From Companilactobacillus sp. RD055328 (GTDB lineage Bacteria > Bacillota > Bacilli > Lactobacillales > Lactobacillaceae): 64,000 nt of DNA. Below the pieces are notes generated by a model. That model did no database searches, was not told the origin of the DNA, and saw only the letters and a program-made list of their open reading frames with translations. Made by a program: the position numbers and the translations under genes. Numbering within the stretch: the first letter of the stretch is position 1; each line of letters starts with the position of its first letter. The stretch spans positions 186,001 to 250,000 of the forward strand of contig NZ_BQUT01000001.1 in NCBI RefSeq assembly GCF_022835675.1. The letters are read 5' to 3'. Shown piece after piece: positions 29,671 through 41,009 of the stretch.

Positions 29671-30936
29671 GTTTTCGTCATCAGTTAAAGTTATGTCAGC
29701 ACCTAAGTTACGTAATTTCCAAATAACTCTATCATACCCGCGCATGATATTTTCTGCACTTTCAATAACTGTTTGACCTTGTGCCATCAATCCTGCTGTT
29801 AATAAGCAAGCACCCGCACGGATTTCATCCGCAACGACTGTAGCTCCTTGCAATTTATCATCAGATTTTCCGATAATAATTAAATCGTTCTCGTTACTGA
29901 TTTCCGCTCCCATTTTGACCAATTGTGGAATATGTTTAATTCGTTTTGGATAGATTGTATCCGCAATAATCCCTTGTCCACCGGCCTTCAATAATAACGG
30001 AGTAATTGGTTGTTGCAAGTCAGTTGCAAATCCAGGGTAAGGCATAGTTTTAATCTTTACACTCTTTAGTTCATTAGCCGGATTAACGTAAATGCTATCT
30101 TCACGAACATCTAATTGAACACCCATTTCCTCTAACTTAGCAATATATGCATCTAAATGTTCTGCAATAATATTTTTAACTAAAACTCCATCACCAATAG
30201 CAGCTGCCATTGCTAAGTATGTACCTGCTTCGATACGATCTGGAATAATTGTATGTGAATTGTGAGATTCTAAACGATCCACACCCATAATTCTGATTGT
30301 TTCTGTACCAGCACCACGAATTTGAGCACCCATGTTATTTAAAAATGTTGCCAAATCAATAATTTCTGGTTCTTTTGCTGCATTCTCGATAGTTGTAACA
30401 CCTTTAGCTCGAACGGCAGCCAAAATGATATTAATAGTCGCTCCAACAGAAACCATATCTAAGAATATCTTTGCTCCATGAAGTCCATCTTTAGCCTCAA
30501 TGACAATATTCCCATTCTTGTTTTCTACGGTTGCACCTAAAGCTTCAAAGCCTTTAATATGTTGATCTATTGGACGTGGTCCAATATCGTCTCCACCAGG
30601 TAGTCCAACTATTGCTTTGTTAAATTTACCTAATAATGCACCCATGAAATAATAAGATGCTCTTAATGAAGTTACCTTATCATCAGGTAATGGTCCAAAT
30701 TCCATTTCACTTGGATCAATGGCAAGAACATCTTCTTTGAATTCAGATTGTACGTTCATATCGCTTAAGATGTCCATCAAATTATAGACATCACGAATTC
30801 TAGGTACACAATCCAAAACAACTTTAGTATCAGATAAGATAGCAGCAGGAATAAGCGCAACTGTACTGTTTTTTGCGCCTCCTATTGATACTTCACCTGA
30901 TATTTTTTTCCCACCATTAACAACGATTTTTTGCAT
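29668..30936 (-). CDS. murA: UDP-N-acetylglucosamine 1-carboxyvinyltransferase (MurA2/MurZ type) with Asp at the fosfomycin-Cys position
   Basis: Transfers enolpyruvate from PEP to UDP-GlcNAc, the first committed step of peptidoglycan synthesis. The 422-residue product starts [24 protein letters not shown] with the conserved Lys/Asn. The active-site loop reads [14 protein letters not shown], so the usual PGGC cysteine (Cys115 in E. coli) is Asp116. Cys-to-Asp MurA enzymes elsewhere are active but not inactivated by fosfomycin. Location next to pyrG-rpoE and rpmE2 corresponds to the murAB/murZ paralogue of Bacillus. The frame opens four codons upstream at a TTG, but the ATG is preferred; the ribosome site is weak. 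Confidence 0.93.
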   Translation of the reverse strand: MQKIVVNGGKKISGEVSIGGAKNSTVALIPAAILSDTKVVLDCVPRIRDVYNLMDILSDMNVQSEFKEDVLAIDPSEMEFGPLPDDKVTSLRASYYFMGALLGKFNKAIVGLPGGDDIGPRPIDQHIKGFEALGATVENKNGNIVIEAKDGLHGAKIFLDMVSVGATINIILAAVRAKGVTTIENAAKEPEIIDLATFLNNMGAQIRGAGTETIRIMGVDRLESHNSHTIIPDRIEAGTYLAMAAAIGDGVLVKNIIAEHLDAYIAKLEEMGVQLDVREDSIYVNPANELKSVKIKTMPYPGFATDLQQPITPLLLKAGGQGIIADTIYPKRIKHIPQLVKMGAEISNENDLIIIGKSDDKLQGATVVADEIRAGACLLTAGLMAQGQTVIESAENIMRGYDRVIWKLRNLGADITLTDDEN

Positions 30937-31000
30937 TATAAAGTCCAACTATTTCTTATTTATACTCATTAAATATACAGATTTTTATTCTAATTTACAA

Positions 31001-32620
<1,620 letters not shown>

Positions 32621-32670
32621 CTATCCTTCCTTCGTTTGTGTTCAGGTAGCAACTTTTTTGCCATAAACAT

Positions 32671-32769
32671 AAAACAAGCTCCCTATTCATTGCGAACAGG
32701 GAGCTTGCTATTTAAGACGTCTCTTAAGAGCCCAATCAATATAATATAGGTATATGGCTCCTACGTCAA
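32671..32769 (-). promoter_or_regulatory. pyrG promoter and CTP-responsive attenuator leader
   Basis: On the minus strand TTGACG (32764-32769) and TATTAT (32741-32746) are 17 bases apart. Seven bases further on, the transcript would start GGGCTC (32728-32733). A terminator hairpin CAAGCTCCCT / AGGGAGCTTG (32675-32684 and 32698-32707) follows, then TTTTATGTTTAT. In Bacillus and Lactococcus, low CTP makes polymerase add extra G residues at this GGGC start; the poly-G pairs with the CUCCC of the hairpin and prevents termination. Every required element is present here. Confidence 0.88.
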
Positions 32770-32792
32770 TATAAAAACATATTTATTTCTTG

Positions 32793-33374
32793 TTATTCTT
32801 CGTCGTCATCGTCTTCTTCATCAAGATCGATTTCTTCTTCGTCATCATCAAACTCAGTTAGTTGACCTTCAATACCGTCTGGCAATGTTTCGTCTTCATC
32901 ATCGTCATCGTCATCAAGCTTAGTTAGATCATCACTAGCTAACTTAGATAAGTCAGGACTATCAGCTGCAGCAACAACACCTTCTGCATCTTCGTCGTCA
33001 TAATCAACAACATCGTCGTCTTCTGCATCATCATTTAAGAATGCATTAACTTTTGCACCTGTGTTAATTGATGGTTCGTCGTTTGTGTCTTCAGGATGAT
33101 TTACTTCTTCATCAATTGAGTCAACGGCATACCACTTACGTAGTGCCCAAACATTATCACCTAACGAGATAAAGCTACCATCATTATTTAAATCTGTATA
33201 GAATTGAGGGAGTTGATCTCTAACAGCCTCATCAGCTTTGCCCAAGAATTCTTGCACCATATTAACCAAATCAGCAAAAGCGATTGATTCATTTTTTTCT
33301 TCAAGAATTGCGTGCGCAACTTCTATCATTGATAATTCTTCTTTAAGTTGACCATCGAAAATATCTAGTTTCAA
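32793..33374 (-). CDS. rpoE: DNA-directed RNA polymerase delta subunit
   Basis: Gram-positive RNA polymerase subunit that increases recycling and promoter selectivity. The N-terminal folded HARE domain (about 1-85: SMIEVAHAILEEKNESIAFADLV and the WALRKWY segment) is followed by a very acidic disordered tail, almost all Asp/Glu to the C-terminus. The frame is open six codons upstream, but those bases include AAAGGA, the ribosome site for TTG at 33374, giving MKLDIFDG and 193 residues. It sits immediately before pyrG, as in Bacillus. Confidence 0.96.
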   Translation of the reverse strand: MKLDIFDGQLKEELSMIEVAHAILEEKNESIAFADLVNMVQEFLGKADEAVRDQLPQFYTDLNNDGSFISLGDNVWALRKWYAVDSIDEEVNHPEDTNDEPSINTGAKVNAFLNDDAEDDDVVDYDDEDAEGVVAAADSPDLSKLASDDLTKLDDDDDDEDETLPDGIEGQLTEFDDDEEEIDLDEEDDDDEE

Positions 33375-33409
33375 GAGTACACGTCCTTTCAAACAGCATT
33401 ATGAATATA

Positions 33410-33841
33410 TTAACCTATTACAGCACTAAAAATCAATCGTAACTTGTATTCTCCGACCAATTGTTTTTGTTGAAATAGTAAATAGTCAATTTCTACTTGT
33501 CCATTATCTATGTCACTCAACAAATAAGTTGTCTGGGCTACTAAGCTCATAACTCCGTAACTAGTCTTATAGATTACTTCTTTTTGTTCTTTTTCTTTGA
33601 AATAAAAATCTGACATGTTTTGTTGATCGCTAGATTGGCGATTCAATAATACCTCGCCAGTTTTTAACAAATCAAAACGAATAAAAAATCTTCCTTCTTC
33701 ATTCTCGTCTATAAAATTCAAAACAAATCGATCATCTTTTTCTTCAATTATTCCCGAATTTTCAATTGAGTGTTCAAAGTCTTCATTATCTTGTTTAATA
33801 GTTGTCGTTAATTTTATGTCTACTTTTTGTGTTTCGTTCAT
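33410..33841 (-). CDS. DUF1934 (YwiB-like) beta-barrel protein
   Basis: 143-residue soluble protein of the DUF1934/YwiB group, whose known structure is a small calycin-like beta-barrel. The biochemical role is not established. The sequence is rich in beta-type segments (RFVLNFIDENEEGRFFIRFDLLKTGEVLLNR in the middle). It starts only 30 bp from the divergent LipL-like gene, so its promoter must overlap that coding sequence. It is upstream of rpoE by 35 bp and probably in the same transcript. The ribosome site is weak. Confidence 0.8.
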   Translation of the reverse strand: MNETQKVDIKLTTTIKQDNEDFEHSIENSGIIEEKDDRFVLNFIDENEEGRFFIRFDLLKTGEVLLNRQSSDQQNMSDFYFKEKEQKEVIYKTSYGVMSLVAQTTYLLSDIDNGQVEIDYLLFQQKQLVGEYKLRLIFSAVIG

Positions 33842-33871
33842 TTATTTCTTACTTTCTTATATAATAAGGTT

Positions 33872-34678
33872 ATGACTAATACTATCTTATTATACGACCG
33901 CACATACAAACAACCAAATAAAATATATTTACCATTCACCGAAAATAATGTTTTGTTAAAAAGTCTTTCCGATTTGCAGCAATTACCTATTTTGAATTTT
34001 TGGACAATGGATAACACTGTTATTTTAGGAATGGCTGACCAAAGACTTAATAATCTATCTGCCGGACTCAACTATCTTAAACAAAGTAACTATAAATATT
34101 TTGTACGTAATTCTGGCGGTTTAGCTGTTGTTAATGATTCTGGAGTTTTGAATGTCTCATTATTTCTTCCTCGAAATGACGAATTAAGTATCAACTCAGC
34201 ATACCAACGAATGGTTGATTTAATAAAAAACACTTTGCCAAAACTACACATTGACGTTAAAGAGATTCCCGATTCATATTGTCCTGGTGATTATGACCTA
34301 AGTGTTAATGGTAAAAAATTCGCAGGGATTTCACAACGTCGTGTCACTGATGGCATTGTTATTATGGCTTATATCAGTATTAACGGTAACCAAAAGCAAC
34401 GTAGCTCTCTTATCCAGAGCTTCTATGAACAAAGTGAAGCTGATAGCAGTAATTTTGACTACCCAAATATTAATCCTCAATCAATGGCTAATCTTGACGA
34501 ACTACTTGAACAACCTTTATCAATCGATGATTTTAAAAAAAATATGCTTGATTCGTTAGCAAATACTTACAAATTCGACTATGAAGCCGTTAAATTGTAT
34601 ACTCAAACTACAAAATATCAAGAGAAAATTACTAAAGCCTTATTAGATCTTGAGCAAAGAAACGAAAATATCATTTAA
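33872..34678 (+). CDS. LipL-like lipoyl/octanoyl amidotransferase (BPL_LplA_LipB fold)
   Basis: 268-residue cofactor transferase. FVRNSGGLAVVNDSGVLNVSLF (about 77-98) is the acyl-binding loop. DSYCPGDYDLSVNGKKFAGISQRR (134-157) contains Cys137 where LipM/LipL enzymes have their catalytic Cys, with the conserved Lys nearby. LipL of Bacillus moves octanoyl groups from GcvH to E2 subunits. Related proteins are often annotated simply as lipoate-protein ligase. The start at 33872 has AAGG five bases before ATG. It lies 9 bp before the HD-domain gene, with which it forms a transcript. Confidence 0.82.
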   Translation: MTNTILLYDRTYKQPNKIYLPFTENNVLLKSLSDLQQLPILNFWTMDNTVILGMADQRLNNLSAGLNYLKQSNYKYFVRNSGGLAVVNDSGVLNVSLFLPRNDELSINSAYQRMVDLIKNTLPKLHIDVKEIPDSYCPGDYDLSVNGKKFAGISQRRVTDGIVIMAYISINGNQKQRSSLIQSFYEQSEADSSNFDYPNINPQSMANLDELLEQPLSIDDFKKNMLDSLANTYKFDYEAVKLYTQTTKYQEKITKALLDLEQRNENII

Positions 34679-34687
34679 GGAGTCTTC

Positions 34688-36013
34688 ATGGACAATATTG
34701 TATATTTACCTCGAGAAAAAGTCTTTCGCGATCCTATCCATAACTACATTCACGTTGAACACAAAGTTATTTTAGACTTAATCAATACAAAAGAATTTCA
34801 AAGACTACGTAGAATTAAACAATTAGGAACTTCTTCATTCACATTCCACGGAGCTGAACATTCACGTTTCACTCATAGTGTTGGTGTTTATGAGATTACT
34901 CGTCAAATTTGTAATAACTTCAATCGTAATTATCCAAGTAAAAATAACAAGGACGGACTCTGGAATGATGATGAACGTCTAGTAGCACTTTGTGCGGCAT
35001 TACTTCACGATGTTGGTCATGGACCTTATTCACATACTTTTGAACATATTTTTAGCACTGATCACGAGAAGTGGACTCAAGAAATCATTACCAATAAAGG
35101 CACTGAAGTAAATACAATTTTGAACTCTGTTGCTAAAGATTTTCCAGAACGAGTGGCAAGTGTTATTAATAAAACATATGCTAATCCTCAAGTTGTGCAA
35201 ATGATTTCAAGTCAACTAGATGCCGATCGTATGGACTATTTAGTTCGTGATGCCTATAATACCGGGACTAATTATGGAACTTTTGATTTAACTCGAGTAC
35301 TGCGAGTTATGCGACCATATAAAGATGGAATCGCCTTCAACGCTGACGGTATGCGGGCTGTTGAAGATTATATCTTAGCTCGTTATCAAATGTATCAACA
35401 AGTATATTTCCATCCGGTATCAAGAGGTATGGAAGTTATTCTAACTAATCTATTACAACGTGCTAAATTCTTGTTTGAAAATGGATCTATGGAAGGCTTT
35501 GAAATGCCAAGTTTATTAGTTCCCTTCTTCGAGAAGAAAGTTTCCGTACAAGATTATCTTCGTTTGGATGACGGTGTTTTAAATACCTACTTCAATTTGT
35601 GGCAAGATCATCCTGATGATATTTTGCATGATTTAGCTCATCGATTCTTGGACCGTCACCCATTTAAATCCGTTGGTTTTAATGATGAAACAAAAGAACT
35701 AATCCCTGTCATGACGGAATTAGTAGAACAATGTGGTTTTGATAAGAAATACTATACCGCCATCAATAATAGTTCCGACTTACCTTATGATGCTTATAGT
35801 GAACCTAAAACACCTATTGAAATCATTCAACAAGATGGAACGTTAAATGAATTATCAACGTTAAGTCATCTAGTGGCAGCTATCTCAGATAAGATTGAAA
35901 AAGATGAACGTTTATTCTTCCCTAAGCAAATGCTTACTGATACTCGCAGTAGTATTTTTAATTTAAACTACGATGAATTCCAATCACACATTAATAATGG
36001 ACAACTTAAATAA
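34688..36013 (+). CDS. HD-domain phosphohydrolase (YwfO-like, putative dNTPase)
   Basis: 441-residue protein of the dGTPase-like HD superfamily. The metal-binding pattern is clear: HSRFTHSVGVYEI, then LLHDVGHGPYSHTFEH (HD pair) and a later QLDADRMDYLVRDA. The E. faecalis homologue EF1143 is a regulated dNTP triphosphohydrolase, so control of nucleotide pools is likely, but the substrate here is inferred. It has an AAGGAG ribosome site overlapping the end of the LipL-like gene. Confidence 0.88.
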   Translation: MDNIVYLPREKVFRDPIHNYIHVEHKVILDLINTKEFQRLRRIKQLGTSSFTFHGAEHSRFTHSVGVYEITRQICNNFNRNYPSKNNKDGLWNDDERLVALCAALLHDVGHGPYSHTFEHIFSTDHEKWTQEIITNKGTEVNTILNSVAKDFPERVASVINKTYANPQVVQMISSQLDADRMDYLVRDAYNTGTNYGTFDLTRVLRVMRPYKDGIAFNADGMRAVEDYILARYQMYQQVYFHPVSRGMEVILTNLLQRAKFLFENGSMEGFEMPSLLVPFFEKKVSVQDYLRLDDGVLNTYFNLWQDHPDDILHDLAHRFLDRHPFKSVGFNDETKELIPVMTELVEQCGFDKKYYTAINNSSDLPYDAYSEPKTPIEIIQQDGTLNELSTLSHLVAAISDKIEKDERLFFPKQMLTDTRSSIFNLNYDEFQSHINNGQLK

Positions 36014-36102
36014 TTGCTAACTTAGATAATGTTTTATATTGAATAGTTATTTTGCTTTCGCTATAATTATTGGCAGTGATTATATTATAGGAGGAAAATA
36101 TT

Positions 36103-36501
36103 TTGAAGAATTTTCTAAATGAATTTAAAGAATTCGTTTCAAAGGGTAGCGTAGTCGACATGGCCGTTGGTGTTATCGTTGGTGGTGCATTCAAAGATCT
36201 TACTGGTTCTTTAGTTGATACTCTAATCAACCCATTAATTGGATTATTCCTAGGACAAGTAGACCTATCATCTATTGTACTTACAATCGGTGATGCTAAC
36301 TTCAAATTCGGTATGTTCATCAATGCATTAATCGAATTCATTATGGTTATGTTCGTAATCTTCTTGATTGTTAAAGCAATCAATAGAATGCGTGCATTAG
36401 GTAAAAAAGAAGAAGAAGCTGAAGAAGCATCAATCGTTTCAGCTGAAGATTATCTAAAAGATATTCGCGATTTATTACAATCACAAGAAAACAAAAAATA
36501 A
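36103..36501 (+). CDS. mscL: Large-conductance mechanosensitive channel
   Basis: Pentameric osmotic safety valve of the cell membrane. At 132 residues it has N-terminal amphipathic helix KEFVSKGSVVDMAVGVIVGGAF leading into TM1, TM2 at about 70-95 and a charged C-terminal helix bundle (RALGKKEEEAEEA). It starts with TTG behind TAGGAGGAAAA. It is monocistronic, with its own promoter region and a sharp bidirectional hairpin shared with prs. Confidence 0.97.
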   Translation: MKNFLNEFKEFVSKGSVVDMAVGVIVGGAFKDLTGSLVDTLINPLIGLFLGQVDLSSIVLTIGDANFKFGMFINALIEFIMVMFVIFLIVKAINRMRALGKKEEEAEEASIVSAEDYLKDIRDLLQSQENKK

Positions 36502-36510
36502 TAACAAATA

Positions 36511-36538
36511 AAAAAACCTCCATAATGGAGGTTTTTTT
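36511..36538. terminator. Bidirectional terminator of mscL and prs
   Basis: AAAAAACCTCCA / TGGAGGTTTTTT around loop TAA. It serves convergent genes, and the prs stop lies at its edge. Confidence 0.93.
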
Positions 36539-37505
36539 ATTTGCGTTTAAATCTTGTAACGAATAGTGGACTAACTGGTTCGTTGTTATGAATTCTTGTA
36601 ATAGCATCACCGATAAGTGGACCAACAGAAATTTGGACCATTTTATCAATTTGTTTTTCTTCTGGTAAATTAATTGAATCAGTTACTATCAATTGTTTGA
36701 TTGGTGATTCAGCAATTCTCTTAATAGCTGGACCCGATAATACAGGGTGAGTACAGCTTGCATATACTTCTGTAGCCCCAGCTTCAATTAGCGCTTGTGA
36801 AGCTAGTGATAAAGTCCCAGCTGTATCAATCATATCATCAATAATAATTGCACGTTTACCTTGAACATCACCAATGATATTCATTACTTCAGCAACATTT
36901 GCTTTTGGACGACGTTTATCAATAATAGCAATTGGAGTTTTTAGAAATTCTGCTAATTTACGAGCTCTTGTAACTCCACCATGGTCAGGTGATACAACAA
37001 CAGCATCTTCATTCAATCCTTGTTCAAGGAAGTAATCAGCTAGTAAAGGTGCACCCATCAAATGGTCGACAGGAATATCAAAGAATCCTTGGATTTGTGC
37101 AGCATGCAAATCTAAAGCCAAGACGCGATCAACACCAGCACGTTCTAACATATTAGCAACCAATTTAGCAGTAATTGGTTCGCGTGAGCGAGCTTTACGG
37201 TCTTGTCTAGCATAACCATAATATGGAATTACAACATTAATCATTGAAGCAGATGCGCGACGTAAAGCATCAACCATGATTAATAATTCCATCAAATTAT
37301 CATTAACTGGGTCTGAAGTTGATTGAACTAAGAATACTTCAGCTCCACGAATACTTTCTTCAATGTTGATTTGGATTTCACCATCACTGAATTTTTTAAC
37401 AGAAGATTTACCTAATTCAATTCCCATTGATTCGGCAATTTTTTCAGCCAAAGGCTTATTTGAGTTTAGTGCAAAAATCTTTAACGGACGCTCTGAATTT
37501 GTCAT
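36537..37505 (-). CDS. prs: Ribose-phosphate pyrophosphokinase
   Basis: Makes PRPP from ribose 5-phosphate and ATP for purine, pyrimidine, His and Trp synthesis. At 322 residues it carries the divalent-metal region [18 protein letters not shown] and the PRPP loop [14 protein letters not shown]. The frame extends four codons upstream, but those bases (ATGGAGAGAGAT) are the ribosome site of the ATG at 37505. It follows glmU by 12 bp, the conserved glmU-prs pair. Confidence 0.97.
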   Translation of the reverse strand: MTNSERPLKIFALNSNKPLAEKIAESMGIELGKSSVKKFSDGEIQINIEESIRGAEVFLVQSTSDPVNDNLMELLIMVDALRRASASMINVVIPYYGYARQDRKARSREPITAKLVANMLERAGVDRVLALDLHAAQIQGFFDIPVDHLMGAPLLADYFLEQGLNEDAVVVSPDHGGVTRARKLAEFLKTPIAIIDKRRPKANVAEVMNIIGDVQGKRAIIIDDMIDTAGTLSLASQALIEAGATEVYASCTHPVLSGPAIKRIAESPIKQLIVTDSINLPEEKQIDKMVQISVGPLIGDAITRIHNNEPVSPLFVTRFKRK

Positions 37506-37517
37506 ATCTCTCTCCAT

Positions 37518-38909
37518 CTATTTATTCCATTCTTCACTTTTAGAAACAGCCAATCTATCCCAAAACTCTTCTTTATTAACTTGTCTTGAACGTGCAATCC
37601 CCATTGCATGATAAGGTATATCTTCTGTAATTGTTGATCCTGCAGCAACAAAAGCATGATCTGCAATTTTAACTGGATTAACAATATTGGAGTTGCTTCC
37701 AAGGAAAGTATAACTACCTATCTCACTGTGGAATTTTTGAACTCCATCATAATTCACAAAGACAACTCCACAGCCAACATTAATATCAGTTCCTAGAGTT
37801 GCATCACCGATATAAGTTAGATGACCAACTTTTGTTCGATCGCCAATTTTTGTATTCTTAATCTCTACAAAATTACCAATGTGGACATCTTCACCAATTT
37901 CAGCATTTGGGCGCAAGTGACTATTAGGACCACAATTGCTACCATCTTTCATCACTGCATCTTCAATGGTTGAACTAATGATTTTGATATTGTTGCCAAT
38001 TTTAGAATTTTCAATTCTTGAGCCACTACCGATTAAACAATCTTCGCCAATAACCGTATCACCAAAAATTTTAACTCCTGGTTCAACAATTGTATCTGAA
38101 CCAATTTCTACACCGTAATCAATGTATGTGTTGATTGGATCAATCAGAGTTACACCATTTCTCATGTGCATCTCATTAATTCTTTGACGCATAACTTTTT
38201 CAGCATTAGATAAAGCTACACGATCATTAACACCCATCGATTCATTGAAGTCTTCCATCTGGTAGGCTGAAACCTTGCCACCAGTATTACGAATTATTTC
38301 TACTACATCTGGTAAGTAATATTCACCTTGAGCATTATCGTTACCAACTTCATGTAATCTAGTAAATAATTCATGATTATCAAAGCAATAAACTCCAGTA
38401 TTAATTTCGTCTACGGCAGCTTCTTGCTCGTTAGCATCTTTTTGTTCAACGATATTAGTTACATCACCGTTTTCGTTTCTAATTACACGACCATATCCAA
38501 ATGGATTAGGTGCCTTAGCTGTAAGAACCGTTGCTTTAGCATTTTGTTGTTCGTGATATTCAAACAAATTGTTTAATGTTTCCTCTGTAAATAGTGGTGT
38601 GTCACCACTAATTATTAAAGTAGTACCTGAGTGGTCCTTCAAAATATCTTCCGCTTGAATAACGGCATGCGCTGTTCCTAGTTGTTCAGATTGCAACGCA
38701 TATTTAGTACGTTCTTGTAATAAATCTTCAACTTCTTGTGCACCATGACCAACAACAGTCACGATTTCTTTTGGTTTCATAGCTTCAACTTGAGTCAAAA
38801 CATGATCCACCATAGATTTACCTGAAACCTTATGCATTACTTTGTATAACTTTGATTTCATTCTAGTACCTTTACCGGCAGCTAAAATGATGACAAATCG
38901 ATCACTCAT
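37518..38909 (-). CDS. glmU: Bifunctional GlcNAc-1-P uridyltransferase / glucosamine-1-P acetyltransferase
   Basis: Makes UDP-GlcNAc, precursor of peptidoglycan. The N-terminal nucleotidyltransferase domain starts with [11 protein letters not shown] (residues 9-19). The C-terminal half (about 250-455) is a left-handed beta-helix of hexapeptide repeats (such as [19 protein letters not shown]), ending in the acetyltransferase. It is 463 residues, full length. The conserved order purR-glmU-prs is intact, with a 102-bp gap to purR. Confidence 0.98.
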   Translation of the reverse strand: MSDRFVIILAAGKGTRMKSKLYKVMHKVSGKSMVDHVLTQVEAMKPKEIVTVVGHGAQEVEDLLQERTKYALQSEQLGTAHAVIQAEDILKDHSGTTLIISGDTPLFTEETLNNLFEYHEQQNAKATVLTAKAPNPFGYGRVIRNENGDVTNIVEQKDANEQEAAVDEINTGVYCFDNHELFTRLHEVGNDNAQGEYYLPDVVEIIRNTGGKVSAYQMEDFNESMGVNDRVALSNAEKVMRQRINEMHMRNGVTLIDPINTYIDYGVEIGSDTIVEPGVKIFGDTVIGEDCLIGSGSRIENSKIGNNIKIISSTIEDAVMKDGSNCGPNSHLRPNAEIGEDVHIGNFVEIKNTKIGDRTKVGHLTYIGDATLGTDINVGCGVVFVNYDGVQKFHSEIGSYTFLGSNSNIVNPVKIADHAFVAAGSTITEDIPYHAMGIARSRQVNKEEFWDRLAVSKSEEWNK

Positions 38910-39011
38910 CCACTAATATCTCCTAACATAAAAAGGCCTTAATTAATTGAACCCATCTCTATAAATAATACCCTAAAGACTAGGTTCTCTCAACTAAGTG
39001 CCCCAATTTAA

Positions 39012-39851
39012 CTATGAAAAATTATCTGGTCGAATATCTTTTAAGAAAGAACCAGCTTCAACTTGTAATTTTTGTTTGTCTGTATCAATTTTTTTCACTT
39101 TAATTAATGATGTTGTTTCAAAATCTAGGTTCTTAACTTCTTGCGGTGATTCAGCAAAGACAGTAACTCCGACAAGCTCTGAGTTAAATTCTTTAATCAT
39201 GCCTTCCATACCACTAACAGTTCCGCCGCCTTTCATGAAATCATCAACGACTAATACTCGTGAGTTTTCTGGCAAACTGCGTTTTGAAAGTTCCATTTTT
39301 TCAATGCGGCTTGATGAGCCAGATACATAATTTACACTGACTGTAGAACCTTCAGTGATTTTTGAATCACGTCTAACAATTACAAAGGGAACATTCAAAT
39401 AAGATGCCACACTTTGAGCAATAGGAATACCTTTAGTTGCAACAGTCATAACGGCATCTACTTTTGAATCAGCATATTGTGTGGCAATAATTGCACCTAA
39501 TCGACGTAGAACATCAGGTGATCCTAATAAGTCTGATAAATAAACATAGCCACCTGGTAATAGACGTTTAGCATCTGTTAATTTCTCAACCATTTCTTCA
39601 ATGAAATCACTTGCGACTTCTTTACTAACGGCAGGAGTATAAATAACCCCTCCACCAGCACCGGGTAAAGTTTCTAAAAAACCGATTCCACGTTTTAGAA
39701 ATGTTTTTTTAACAATTCCTAAATCTTCGCTAATTGATGATTTAGCTGAATCATATCTTTTTGCAAAATATGTCAACGGTATCAAAGTATGGGGATTATT
39801 TAGTAAGTAATTAGTAGCGTCTATTAAACGTTCGCTTCTTCGTATTTTCAT
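39012..39851 (-). CDS. purR: Purine operon repressor PurR (PRPP-binding)
   Basis: Gram-positive PurR, an N-terminal winged-helix domain fused to a phosphoribosyltransferase-fold sensor. PRPP lowers its DNA affinity. At 279 residues, the first ~70 form the DNA-binding part (SERLIDATNYLLNNPHTLIPLTYFAKRY), and the PRPP loop is VLVVDDFMKGGGTVSGM near residue 205. It lies upstream of glmU-prs as in Bacillus. A dyad with a PurBox-like CGAAC core precedes it, suggesting autoregulation. Confidence 0.96.
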   Translation of the reverse strand: MKIRRSERLIDATNYLLNNPHTLIPLTYFAKRYDSAKSSISEDLGIVKKTFLKRGIGFLETLPGAGGGVIYTPAVSKEVASDFIEEMVEKLTDAKRLLPGGYVYLSDLLGSPDVLRRLGAIIATQYADSKVDAVMTVATKGIPIAQSVASYLNVPFVIVRRDSKITEGSTVSVNYVSGSSSRIEKMELSKRSLPENSRVLVVDDFMKGGGTVSGMEGMIKEFNSELVGVTVFAESPQEVKNLDFETTSLIKVKKIDTDKQKLQVEAGSFLKDIRPDNFS

Positions 39852-39894
39852 CAGGTAACCTCTTGATTTTTATCTAATTAGCGTCATTATACCT

Positions 39895-39925
39895 TATTTA
39901 TGCGAACAATAAAAGTGCATAAATA
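39895..39925. promoter_or_regulatory. Dyad upstream of purR, possible PurR site
   Basis: The 9-bp inverted repeat TATTTATGC / GCATAAATA with a 13-base spacer that begins GAACAAT. The string ATGCGAACAAT resembles the PurBox core (CGAAC followed by AT). It could be a PurR operator for self-control; the second arm matches poorly, so the call is tentative. Confidence 0.4.
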
Positions 39926-39971
39926 CTAAAAAGGCTCTAAAACATGAACACTAACCTATTTACTAGAAATT

Positions 39972-40003
39972 AAAAAGCGAATAATAATTATTCGCTTTTT
40001 AAT
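39972..40003 (-). terminator. Terminator of the acyltransferase gene
   Basis: AAAAAGCGAATAA / TTATTCGCTTTTT with a 3-base loop. The stop codon of the upstream gene (39999-40001) is inside the T-run side. Confidence 0.88.
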
Positions 40004-41009
40004 ACGCATATTTAATCCATTTGAATTCTTCTACTTTTCGTAGTTTTAAAATTAATATTCCAAATATAATAGTTTCTATTAGAGTTAGTTCAAAAATTAC
40101 CGTCGCAGGCAAATGTAATGATTGTAAGAAACCATGATTCAAAAAGATAAATGAAAAATGACTTAAATACATAATACTGCTCAATTTTCTCATCTCATAA
40201 GCATAAGGAATATGGATATCTGCTACTAGTACTAACGAGAAGATAAAGTATACCAAGATAGGATAAATATATAATTGATCCGTTGAAATCAGAATATCTT
40301 TTTTAACTATTAGTTCAGCTCCCCATAATAAAACAGCTGCTAATAAGCCTAACCAATACATTGATATGTTAGCTTTAATATTTTCAACAGTATCGTGTGC
40401 AATTACATCACCGATTGCAAAGTAAATTGGCCCTACGAACACTGAAACTGGAAGGTACATCACATTTTTCATAAATAAAATCATGCCGTTATTTAATCTC
40501 AATGAAAATGTTGCAACAGCTAAGAATATAATAGCCGTAACAATAACCCGAGTTTTAATAGTATATTCTTTTAGCACAATGAAATATAAAAGTGCAGAAA
40601 AAATACAAGAAGCTAAGTACCAAGAACCATTAAATGTTGATTGAAAAATAATCTCAGCTATAAAATGGACTATGTTATTTGAAAAAGAATTCTCAGAATT
40701 AGCAAACCATGAGTCCCATACCCATTTCCAGTTAAAAACTAGCCAAAAAATATATAGTAGACTAACTTTTTTAGCATAACTAACAACTATTTCACGTGTT
40801 GATTCTTTATGCTTCTGAATTTTTTTGCTTAGTAAAAAACCGGACGAAACAAAAAATAACGGTAACGCTAAGCGACCAACCCACTGAAAAAACACTGTAT
40901 TTAATAATGGACTGAAGTCTGTAAAAGCAGCGGTATGAATACCAATAATAAATATCGCTGCCACAAACTTCATTAAATCTATTGCATCATAATTTCTTTC
41001 CATAATCAT
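39999..41009 (-). CDS. Membrane acyltransferase, acyltransferase-3 family
   Basis: 336-residue integral membrane protein with about ten hydrophobic segments. It starts MERNYDAIDLMKFVAAIFIIGIHT after two residues, the family hallmark with the catalytic His, followed by LPLFFVSSGFLLSKK. Members O-acetylate sugars of peptidoglycan, teichoic acid or polysaccharide; the substrate here is unknown. Several starts are possible; ATG at 41009 has GGGAG at good spacing (ATG at 41003 is the alternative). It sits beside a surface protein gene in the accessory stretch between veg and purR. Confidence 0.85.
   Translation of the reverse strand: MIMERNYDAIDLMKFVAAIFIIGIHTAAFTDFSPLLNTVFFQWVGRLALPLFFVSSGFLLSKKIQKHKESTREIVVSYAKKVSLLYIFWLVFNWKWVWDSWFANSENSFSNNIVHFIAEIIFQSTFNGSWYLASCIFSALLYFIVLKEYTIKTRVIVTAIIFLAVATFSLRLNNGMILFMKNVMYLPVSVFVGPIYFAIGDVIAHDTVENIKANISMYWLGLLAAVLLWGAELIVKKDILISTDQLYIYPILVYFIFSLVLVADIHIPYAYEMRKLSSIMYLSHFSFIFLNHGFLQSLHLPATVIFELTLIETIIFGILILKLRKVEEFKWIKYAY

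Noticed and set aside
32796-32930. A run of GAC/GAA/TCG-like triplets resembling a microsatellite or repeat array
   Set aside because: It encodes the Asp/Glu-rich tail of the RNA polymerase delta subunit, a known feature of that protein.
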